NCBI GenBank assembly: GCA_000436035.1
Contig: FR893200.1
Coordinates: forward strand, 1-20,689
DNA: 20,689 nucleotides
Direction: 5' to 3'
Source: Prevotella sp. CAG:732
GTDB taxonomy: Bacteria; Bacteroidota; Bacteroidia; Bacteroidales; Bacteroidaceae
The position numbers and the translations under genes are program-made. Of the stretch, positions 16,001 through 20,689 are shown piece by piece. The notes beneath the pieces are model-generated. The model was not told the origin of the DNA, searched no databases, and was given only the letters and a program-made list of their open reading frames with translations. The first letter of the stretch is position 1. Every line of letters begins with the position of its first letter.

Positions 16001-16801
16001 GCAAAAGATGGCCCTTACACTCGGCAATCTCTGATGACTGATTACGCAGAACTGATGCGCCGTTCCGAGAACTGGCGAAATGTTATCAATCCTAAGACGG
16101 GATGGGCGGATGGTCGCCATCAGAACGGAAAATGGGAAGGTAATACTGACTTGGTGCATCGCAAGAGCTATATCACCGAAGGTGCTACTTGCCATTACAC
16201 TTGGTATGTGCCTCAGAACATCCAAGGGCTTTTCAACGTTATCAACAAAAGTGTGGATAAGGCAGCTAAATGCTTGAATCGCAATGTGCAAGGCATTTCT
16301 CAATCAGACACGATGTCGGCAGTTGTCTCTCGATTGGACAAAATGTTTGACGAAGGCCTCTATTGGCATGGCAACGAGCCTTGCCATCAAGTAGCTTATC
16401 TCTATGATGCTGCAGGTGCTCCTTGGAAGACGCAACAGCGCATCCACCATATCTTGAATACGGAGTACAACGATACCCCTGGTGGCTTGTCTGGCAATGA
16501 TGATGCTGGTCAGATGTCGGCATGGTATGTGTTCTCAGCTATCGGTTTCTATCCGGTATGCCCAAGTACTCCTTATTATTATATCGGCACACCAAGTTTT
16601 GACAAGGTGACCTTCAATTTGGAGAATGGCAAGAAGTTCGAAATCCAGGCACATGGCGTGGGCGACAAGGCTTTCTATATCCAAAAGACGCTCCTGAATG
16701 GCAAGCCGATGTCTGGCTATCAACTATCGCATGATGATATCCTCAAAGGAGGAAACTTGGAGCTTTGGATGGGAGAACGCCCAGCAAATGAAAGTAAATG
16801 A
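13052..16801 (+). CDS. Fusion of histidine acid phosphatase and GH92 alpha-mannosidase
   Basis: A single open frame of 1249 residues. Signal peptide about 1-20 (LLAQAQ). Residues about 25-435 are a histidine-type acid phosphatase: the nucleophile motif is GRHGSRW (R57, H58, R61), and GHDTS carries H315-D316 as the proton-donor pair. It resembles Bacteroidetes phytase/MINPP-like phosphatases but has HD rather than the HAE of MINPP. With almost no linker, AINTMVGT (439-446) begins a complete GH92 domain to about 1245: HWIVGGCTQDYGSF at 509-522, DFSMWDIYRAELPL at 827-840, presumed acid E1043 in TEGATCHYTWYVP, GNEP at 1107-1110 and GNDDAGQMSAW at 1148-1158. Residues 789-823 form an acidic, Ser/Thr-rich insert. 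One protein could both dephosphorylate and trim mannose-containing glycans in the periplasm or at the surface. Active-site residues of both halves are intact. Substrate is inferred, not shown. Confidence 0.92.
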   Translation: MRKLFLMILLIACALLAQAQTRQQMGGVYYAYPAPKKPVSVKAPEGYTPFYISHYGRHGSRWLPSDSRYIWVNQHFDDESNLTPLGKKVKGWLTQVWENAKGNGGKLTKLGEKQHRGIADRMVRNFPQIFAKGNHVQARSSVVDRCAKSMLAFTDELRQLQPSLDMDVKTDSADMAWIAYTSPEVKALENRTHIVTKVSPDRFLHQLFKDITKVDDPMKLMSEIHTIVSSIQDVGLNFKSYPRQIEKGLYGLFTDEEFKAFYDANNLRMTICNGEYPTNERIPARSAISLWENVEAEADKALASDRPSATLRFGHDTSLYRLYSLMNMFFARPDACCDTDAKMASYKKESDVMDVVVPMAANLQLVFYKKKQWDRAYPESNVLVRILCNERNVGELNLNAYIYNDDIEDMAGNYYTWASLKNYMHEYIHYLEHVRQLNAINTMVGTAQANTKTAGKFGKGSEEHGQTLPAVLVPNGQNFWTPQTQDTEKKCIAPYYYKDTELQGFRNSHWIVGGCTQDYGSFTIATLGGKLRLQPEERATRFSHEDEVSHPHYYAVHLRDEHLKTEMTALSHSAIFRITPDQDEEVHIVINPNSDEGEGYIEIDTLHHIIYGYNPVHRIYQGWGEPAGFSGHFVLDYSGELNFDVPSSDISNPRYGETPCGFDDFGVFSKEEKTPQGLSVKGSRSGAWLTFKGKAGKPIEIRAASSFTSKKNACDNLVGETAGGFDFDDFILKAETIWCDRLHAIDVESKDVAKVNLFYGALYRASFLPHEMSDVYGSYPTFSKGKVEILDSSDSSALDDSADIADVLDVDTACVDSTTTIPTIYGDFSMWDIYRAELPLYNIITPTLSGDMMQSLVNMYKEGGWMPIFPCWNSYTAAMIGDHSGVALADAYVKGIRSFDAKTAYEGMRKNAFESPKTFEEYKNGMGRRALNSYLRYGYIPMEDSVKEAFHTNEQTSRTLEYAFDDFAVAQLAKALAESCSVEAKDGPYTRQSLMTDYAELMRRSENWRNVINPKTGWADGRHQNGKWEGNTDLVHRKSYITEGATCHYTWYVPQNIQGLFNVINKSVDKAAKCLNRNVQGISQSDTMSAVVSRLDKMFDEGLYWHGNEPCHQVAYLYDAAGAPWKTQQRIHHILNTEYNDTPGGLSGNDDAGQMSAWYVFSAIGFYPVCPSTPYYYIGTPSFDKVTFNLENGKKFEIQAHGVGDKAFYIQKTLLNGKPMSGYQLSHDDILKGGNLELWMGERPANESK

Positions 16802-16828
16802 TGAATTAACGGAAATACAAACACTGAT

Positions 16829-17275
16829 ATGTTGACTGACTCTTTAGACTATTTTATTTACGGGATGTGCGTCATGTTCTATTCCATGATGGTATGGATG
16901 TTCTGGCGCAAGGGCAGGGATACCTTGACCCAATTGATTATGTGGATTATGTTGTTGCAAGACATGGAGTGCTTCAAAGACCTCTTCTTCTTCGCTTATG
17001 ACGGTCAACTTCACCTAGGTTGGCACTTGATGACGAGCGTTGATATGGTCATCATTCCATTTTATGTCTTTGTACTGATGGAATTGTGCAAGCCGGGATG
17101 GTTCTCCTTCAAGAAGTTGGGATTGCATGAGTTGCCTTTCGTGGCATTGCCGATTCTGTTCTTCTGCACGGACAAATCCATTTGGTATGATATGCTGATA
17201 GGGTGGGTGGCATCTATGGTACGGCTACGCTCGTGCTTACCTTCTTCTTCATCTCTCAATATCATCGCCAGTTGA
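16829..17275 (+). CDS. Membrane AraC-type regulator, N-terminal part (frameshifted)
   Basis: The first 124 residues or so form membrane helices (LDYFIYGMCVMFYSMMVWMF, then LIMWIMLLQDM, VDMVIIPFYVFVLMEL and ELPFVALPILFFC). After DMLIGWV near 17209 the frame loses sense (ASMVRLRSCLP) and stops at 17275. The next frame picks up GGIYGTATLVLTFFF with no gap in the alignment of the membrane domain, so the two open frames are one gene broken by a one-base shortfall. The break is at GGGTGGGTGG (17201-17210). Starts 27 bp after the phosphatase-GH92 stop, so it belongs to that operon by position. It could be a true pseudogene, a sequencing error, or a switchable gene. Confidence 0.75.
   Translation: MLTDSLDYFIYGMCVMFYSMMVWMFWRKGRDTLTQLIMWIMLLQDMECFKDLFFFAYDGQLHLGWHLMTSVDMVIIPFYVFVLMELCKPGWFSFKKLGLHELPFVALPILFFCTDKSIWYDMLIGWVASMVRLRSCLPSSSSLNIIAS
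17201..17210 (+). repeat. Short GGGT repeat at the regulator frameshift
   Basis: GGGTGGGTGG is two and a half copies of a 4-base unit, exactly where the reading frame of the AraC-type gene breaks. One more GGGT unit would add one base modulo three and restore the frame as IGWVGGIYGTATL. Slippage at this repeat is therefore a simple explanation for the break. Confidence 0.6.
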
Positions 17276-17871
17276 AGGAGCGATTCTCTTACCAGGAGAA
17301 TATCAACCTCAACTGGTTGCGAGGCATCCTTGTCACTTTTTGGGGCATCTTGCTCATCTGGACATTCTGTAGCTACTATGACGATACCATCACCGACAAG
17401 GCTTATCTCGTCACCTCACTCGTGATGTGGATGGTTGATTCATATTTCGTCTATCGGCATGAGTCGGTCATCGACGAGTTGAACGATACGGAGAACGAAG
17501 AGGAGGAAGAGGCAGACTTGGACTTGCATAGTTGTCAGTTGCCTCCAGAGGTGAGCGAGTCGGTAAGAAAACTCTTCGATGAGGAAAAGGTATTCTTGAA
17601 TCCTCGTCTGAAGTTGTCGGATGTGGCTCGCAAGGTGGGAACCAACCGAACTTATCTCAGTCGTTTCTTCAACCAAGAGAATGGTTATACATTCTATGAT
17701 TATGTCAACCAGCTCCGTGTGAAACATGCGGAACGCCTCTTGTCAAACACCAATTTGCCGATTTCTCTGATAGCAGACCAGTCGGGTTTCAACTCCCTAT
17801 CTACTTTCCGCAGGGTGTTTAATAGTTATTATCAGTGTTCACCTCAGGAATATCGCAATCGAAAGAAATGA
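17203..17871 (+). CDS. Membrane AraC-type regulator, C-terminal part with HTH domain (frameshifted)
   Basis: Continues the split gene in the next frame; it could be translated alone only from the GTG at 17203. It supplies the last three membrane helices (TATLVLTFFFISQY, ILVTFWGILLIWTF and YLVTSLVMWMVDSYF), making about seven in the joined protein of about 347 residues. Next comes an acidic linker (NDTENEEEEEADLDL, about 94-108) and an AraC-family DNA-binding domain. The two helix-turn-helix units are near 138-158 (LSDVARKVGTNRTYLSRFF) and 187-207 (ISLIADQSGFNSLSTFRRVF). A polytopic sensor domain joined directly to AraC HTH suggests a membrane-bound transcription regulator, presumably of the neighbouring GH92 genes. 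A strong terminator follows 49 bp after the stop. Confidence 0.8.
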   Translation: MGGIYGTATLVLTFFFISQYHRQLKERFSYQENINLNWLRGILVTFWGILLIWTFCSYYDDTITDKAYLVTSLVMWMVDSYFVYRHESVIDELNDTENEEEEEADLDLHSCQLPPEVSESVRKLFDEEKVFLNPRLKLSDVARKVGTNRTYLSRFFNQENGYTFYDYVNQLRVKHAERLLSNTNLPISLIADQSGFNSLSTFRRVFNSYYQCSPQEYRNRKK

Positions 17872-17920
17872 ACTGATAATGAGTGACTTTTACGAAACGA
17901 ATACTATATTTATACGTTTT

Positions 17921-17956
17921 AGGCGAGCCGAATTTACCATTTGGCTCGCCTTTTTT
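17921..17956 (+). terminator. Rho-independent terminator after the AraC-type gene
   Basis: AGGCGAGCCGAAT (17921-17933) pairs with ATTTGGCTCGCCT (17939-17951), 13 bp with one G-U pair and a 5-nt loop, followed by six T residues. It closes the GH92/regulator transcription unit. Confidence 0.9.
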
Positions 17957-18037
17957 ACGCTTTGGAGTATAGGTTTTCGTTTTATTTTGTTCCTTTGCAG
18001 CAGCAATTGATTCTATAACTAAAAACGTAAGATTAAT

Positions 18038-19231
18038 ATGGAAGAACAAAAGAACCTAGCCGCTTGGGAATGTTTGGACCAGGCTTTGTTTACTTCCTCG
18101 CATGTCAAGGCTAAGGACATGGAAAAAGGAAGCACTGATTGGGATAATGTTTATCCTGTATCAAAAGAGGAGACTGATAAGATGGAGGCTCTGGTGGATG
18201 AGGCTGTGCGTAAGGCTGATGATCCTACAGACTCTTTCTTCCGTGAGCGTGTGGCTGATTTGCGCGAGATTATCTCATATTCCTATAGTAAACATCGTAC
18301 ATGGAAGTGGTCTTTGATATTCGGTTCGATTATCGCTGCTTGCATCTTCTGGTATTTCAGCAATCAGGATAAGGAGAGTGCTCAGAAATATGCCAAGGAT
18401 GTGGCTCTTGTGGAAAACTGGAAAAAGACTGATACCACGATTACTTATGATAAACTCAATGCAAGCTCGGAACTCAGTTATCAGCTTTATGAACGTCGCA
18501 TTCAGTCTGCTAATGCTTATAAGTTGATGAAACTTCATGACTTGAAGAGGAATGCTGAGTCTTATAGGGAGGGCATGATGGCGGCAAAGCATAGTGCTGA
18601 TACGGCCAAACTGGATAAGAATATAGAAATTTATAAAAAGCGCATGGCAGAATGCGAAGAAAAGATGGGAAAATGTCAGGACGAGTTTGGTGAAGTTGCT
18701 GATATGAATTTCGATGAAATCCAGAAAATGGCGCTCAAGGACACTAAGGGATTAGTGGATGATATTAATGATTCTGCTTCCACCAAGACTGGCTGGATGA
18801 TTTATCTGATTATCCTGATACCTCTCTATATTATTTCTGGCTATCCGCGTGGTTATGTGATTTCTGCTCATCGCCGTCAGCATGGTTTTATGCGTACGCT
18901 TCAGAAATTCGGTTTTGCCGTGGCAAGTTTCTTCTTCGGTAGTGGTTTGCTGATGTCACTTCTTCCGGATAGTATCGTAGAATATCATTATACCAGTGGT
19001 AGGGTAGAAACAAGGAATGAAGGTAATCCGGCCAATATTGTCATTCTGGGTATCAAGTTTGGTTTGATGATTGCGGGTGTGCTTATTTTTTGTTTCGTCT
19101 CTGTTCTGATTATGACTATCGAAACCATTTCGGGGCTCAAGCGTAACTTTAATTGGGCTGCCTTGCTGAATAAAGGAAAGAAAGCACCGGTTGCCGTAGC
19201 TGAGGCTCCGATTAATGGAAGTAGTAATTAA
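18038..19231 (+). CDS. Unrecognised four-helix membrane protein with central coiled-coil region
   Basis: A 397-residue protein of a family I do not recognise. An acidic cytoplasmic-type N-terminus (1-88) is followed by a first membrane helix at about 90-107 (KWSLIFGSIIAACIFWYF). A long charged, probably helical segment (110-245) comes next, with repeated KRMAECEEKMGKCQ-like heptad pattern and C206, C213. Three more helices lie at about 252-269, 291-309 and 334-362, and the tail is basic, then AP/AV-rich. No catalytic motif, signal peptide or lipobox is visible. It lies between two terminators (17921-17956 and 19308-19341), so it is a single-gene unit. A promoter is not clear: TTCCTTTG at 17990-17997 resembles a -7 box but lacks a well-placed -33 element. 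Function unknown. Confidence 0.85.
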   Translation: MEEQKNLAAWECLDQALFTSSHVKAKDMEKGSTDWDNVYPVSKEETDKMEALVDEAVRKADDPTDSFFRERVADLREIISYSYSKHRTWKWSLIFGSIIAACIFWYFSNQDKESAQKYAKDVALVENWKKTDTTITYDKLNASSELSYQLYERRIQSANAYKLMKLHDLKRNAESYREGMMAAKHSADTAKLDKNIEIYKKRMAECEEKMGKCQDEFGEVADMNFDEIQKMALKDTKGLVDDINDSASTKTGWMIYLIILIPLYIISGYPRGYVISAHRRQHGFMRTLQKFGFAVASFFFGSGLLMSLLPDSIVEYHYTSGRVETRNEGNPANIVILGIKFGLMIAGVLIFCFVSVLIMTIETISGLKRNFNWAALLNKGKKAPVAVAEAPINGSSN

Positions 19232-19307
19232 TGTATGAAGATGAATGGTCTATCTATTAGATAGTTACTAAGAAATTCAATATTGCGAGATTTTAAAGTA
19301 AGATAAC

Positions 19308-19341
19308 AAAAAGGCGGTTGGTGTGAACCAATCGCCTTTTT
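19308..19341. terminator. Bidirectional terminator between convergent genes
   Basis: AAAAAGGCGGTTGG (19308-19321) pairs with CCAATCGCCTTTTT (19328-19341) around a 6-nt loop, with one G-U pair. Both strands end in a run of five T, so it can serve the rightward membrane-protein gene and the leftward BI-1 gene. Confidence 0.9.
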
Positions 19342-19360
19342 GTTTGTATTGTGTTATTGT

Positions 19361-20116
19361 TTATTCTCTGTTGCTGCCTCCGAAGATGCGGAGCAGATAA
19401 AGGAAGAGGTTGATGAAATCGAGATACAGGGTGAGTGCACCGAGCAATGCCAACTTCTGTGCGCCTTCGCTCATGTCATACTGTGTCTGGAGCATCTGCT
19501 TGATTTTCTGAGAGTCCCATGCGGTCAAGCCGATGAAGATGGCAACGCCTACATAACTCAAGATGTAGTCAAAGCCAGGACTCTTCAAGAACATGTTGAC
19601 CACTGTAGCGATAATCAAACCAATCAATGCCATGAAAAGTATCTTGCCGATAGAGGTCAAGTCCTTCTTGGTGGAGTAGCCATAAAAAGCCATCGCTCCG
19701 AATGTGCCGGCGGTGATGAAGAATACCTTGGCAATTACCATTGGCTCATAGATGATGAAGATGGAAGAGAGCATCGCTCCGTTTAGTACTGAGTAAATGA
19801 TAAACAGCAGTGTCGCCGTACTCAGTGACAATCGGTTGATGGCTCCGCTGATGGCAAATACCAAGATGAACTCGGCGATAATCAAGCCCCACATCAAACC
19901 ACGGCTTGTCACGATGGTCATCAATAGGGTAGGACTCGTTGCAACTCCGTATGCGGTAACACCAGTGATAACCAATGCAAGTGTCATCCACAAATATACC
20001 TTGCGCATCAAGGCGGAGAACACATTGGTCAATCCACGCTCTTTCTCATTGATGGCGAAACCAGAACTCTGCTGGTTTTGTTCATTTATAAAATTGAACA
20101 TTTCTTTTTCTGTCAT
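19361..20116 (-). CDS. Bax inhibitor-1/YccA-family membrane protein
   Basis: A 251-residue inner-membrane protein with about seven hydrophobic helices after a polar N-terminus of about 38 residues. Family hallmarks are visible near the C-terminus: GLTAWDSQKIKQM (about 196-208), where the aspartate belongs to the conserved acidic site, and LGALTLYLDFINLFLYLLRIFG (in part LYLDFINLFLYLLRIFG). YccA/BI-1 proteins act as membrane proteins linked to FtsH protease control and, in some members, pH-dependent calcium leak; the exact role here is unknown. It is convergent with the 18038-19231 gene and shares a terminator with it. Housekeeping in character and not obviously linked to the glycan genes. Confidence 0.93.
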   Translation of the reverse strand: MTEKEMFNFINEQNQQSSGFAINEKERGLTNVFSALMRKVYLWMTLALVITGVTAYGVATSPTLLMTIVTSRGLMWGLIIAEFILVFAISGAINRLSLSTATLLFIIYSVLNGAMLSSIFIIYEPMVIAKVFFITAGTFGAMAFYGYSTKKDLTSIGKILFMALIGLIIATVVNMFLKSPGFDYILSYVGVAIFIGLTAWDSQKIKQMLQTQYDMSEGAQKLALLGALTLYLDFINLFLYLLRIFGGSNRE

Positions 20117-20206
20117 AGTCTTATTCTTTATTATAGTTTATAATCTAGTGTATGCTCAGCCTAGCTTTGTGCAAAATGGCACATTGCTATCTGTTTGAAA
20201 CAAATG

Positions 20207-20214
20207 CAAAGATA
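20207..20214 (-). promoter_or_regulatory. Possible -7 element for the BI-1 gene
   Basis: On the minus strand TATCTTTG (20214-20207) matches TAnnTTTG, but no TTTG is found 19-21 bp upstream. It would give a leader of about 85 nt. Weak support. Confidence 0.3.
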
Positions 20215-20371
20215 ATGCCATTTCTCGAAAGTTGCCTCTTTCTCTCGAATTATTAACATTTATTCTGTTGTTGTGGCATAATTTTAAGTCATGCAGTCTT
20301 TGCTATATGTATGTACTCTTGTAAATAATTTTTAAGCATTGTCTGTTTATGCCGGTCATTTAGTTTCTGAT
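20215..20371. other. Gene-free AT-rich stretch upstream of the BI-1 gene
   Basis: No open frame with family features, RNA gene or strong hairpin is seen here. It joins the BI-1 upstream region to the CCTAGTTAGG element; together the gene-free stretch 20117-20689 holds a weak -7 box, that element, a GC-rich hairpin and a truncated promoter. Confidence 0.5.
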
Positions 20372-20465
20372 GCTCCCTAGTACCACTTTCATTTTTCCCT
20401 AGTTAGGTAAAAATTCTTCCCTAGTTAGGCGTGAATTTTTACCTAGTTAGGGAGCGGCGAAAGTG
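20372..20465. repeat. Structured repeat element with CCTAGTTAGG copies
   Basis: CCTAGTTAGG occurs three times (20398-20407, 20420-20429, 20442-20451), with a partial CCCTAGTA at 20376-20382 region. TAGGTAAAAATTC (20404-20416) is perfectly complementary to GAATTTTTACCTA (20433-20445). GCTCCCTA (20372-20379) is complementary to TAGGGAGC (20448-20455), and CACTTTC (20384-20390) to GAAAGTG (20459-20465); these last two pairings cross each other. No open frame covers it. It lies in the 573-bp gene-free stretch at the right end. Confidence 0.75.
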
Positions 20466-20536
20466 TAGTGCGTCGTTTTTCTGCATCTAGAGGTATTTGT
20501 AAAGATCTTGTGAACATTTTTAAAATTGCGCCTGCG

Positions 20537-20572
20537 TATGTGCACGCTCACGCACACTGGAGCGTGCGCATA
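20537..20572. repeat. GC-rich hairpin in the right-end intergenic region
   Basis: TATGTGCACGCTC (20537-20549) pairs with GAGCGTGCGCATA (20560-20572) around a 10-nt loop, with one T-G mismatch that is a wobble pair in RNA. No T-tract follows (the next bases are TATATAATAAGG), so it is not a standard terminator. Confidence 0.6.
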
Positions 20573-20662
20573 TATATAATAAGGAGCGGTGTCGATTATC
20601 TCTCACGAAAGTGTGAACGCTTGTTAAAATCATAACTTTTTTGAAACTTTTTCCTCGAAATA

Positions 20663-20689
20663 TTTGGTGGAATGGAAAATAGTTAGTAC
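20663..20689 (+). promoter_or_regulatory. Probable promoter cut by the right edge
   Basis: TTTG at 20663-20666 is followed after 20 bp by TAC at 20687-20689, the last bases of the window. If the next bases complete TAnnTTTG this is a promoter for a rightward gene just outside the window. Only the -33 element and the first two bases of the -7 element are visible. Confidence 0.35.

Noticed and set aside
15473..16303. 276-codon open frame on the minus strand
   Set aside because: It is antisense to the GH92 half of the fusion protein and has no family features; a codon-bias shadow.
17961..17997. Promoter for the 18038 gene (TTTG and TTCCTTTG)
   Set aside because: The -7 box lacks the conserved A and the spacer is 25 bp, outside the 19-21 bp range.
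20398..20451. CRISPR-like array from CCTAGTTAGG copies
   Set aside because: Repeats are only about 10 bases, spacers are 12 bases and themselves complementary, and no cas genes are near.

Overview
The window is chromosomal DNA from a Bacteroidales bacterium, most likely a Prevotella/Segatella-type gut species. The basis is a SusC/SusD pair with a GH28 enzyme, two GH92 modules, an argR-GNAT-argG cluster, few Shine-Dalgarno sites, and several promoters of the Bacteroidetes type (TTTG, 19-20 bp, TAnnTTTG). The species call is an inference from style; there is no rRNA in the window.

Layout. (1) Positions 1-1252, minus strand: start of an arginine operon, argR, then a GNAT acyltransferase, then argG (cut by the left edge). 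Its promoter and an ARG-box-like operator lie just upstream of argR. (2) 1253-1557: divergent control region with a second, well-formed promoter for the rightward genes. (3) 1558-7604: polysaccharide-utilisation operon of a GH28 pectinase-type enzyme, SusC porin and SusD lipoprotein, ended by a terminator-like hairpin. (4) 7677-8459: secreted glycerophosphodiester phosphodiesterase-like protein. (5) 8471-8596: stacked inverted repeats plus a promoter driving an AAA ATPase with a C-terminal nuclease-like domain (8619-10079). (6) 10118-16801: two secreted GH92 alpha-mannosidase-type proteins. The second is a single 1249-residue fusion of a histidine-acid-phosphatase domain with a complete GH92 domain. 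(7) 16829-17871: a membrane AraC-type regulator split by a frameshift at a short GGGT repeat, then a strong terminator. (8) 18038-19231: an unrecognised four-helix membrane protein. A bidirectional terminator separates it from a convergent Bax-inhibitor-1 family gene (19361-20116). (9) 20117-20689: no gene; it holds a repeat-rich structured element, a GC-rich hairpin and what looks like a promoter cut by the right edge.

How the genes may work together. GH28 plus SusC/SusD is a glycan capture and import module. The phosphodiesterase, the phosphatase-GH92 fusion and the second GH92 suggest a second theme: removing phosphate groups from mannose-containing glycans (phosphomannan, GPI or phosphatidylinositol-mannoside type material) before or while alpha-mannosides are trimmed. 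That substrate is an inference. The split AraC regulator is the obvious candidate local regulator of the mannosidase genes. The most noteworthy items are the phosphatase-GH92 fusion, the frameshifted regulator with a possible on/off repeat, and the alternating GCGCCAAAA repeats in front of the ATPase.
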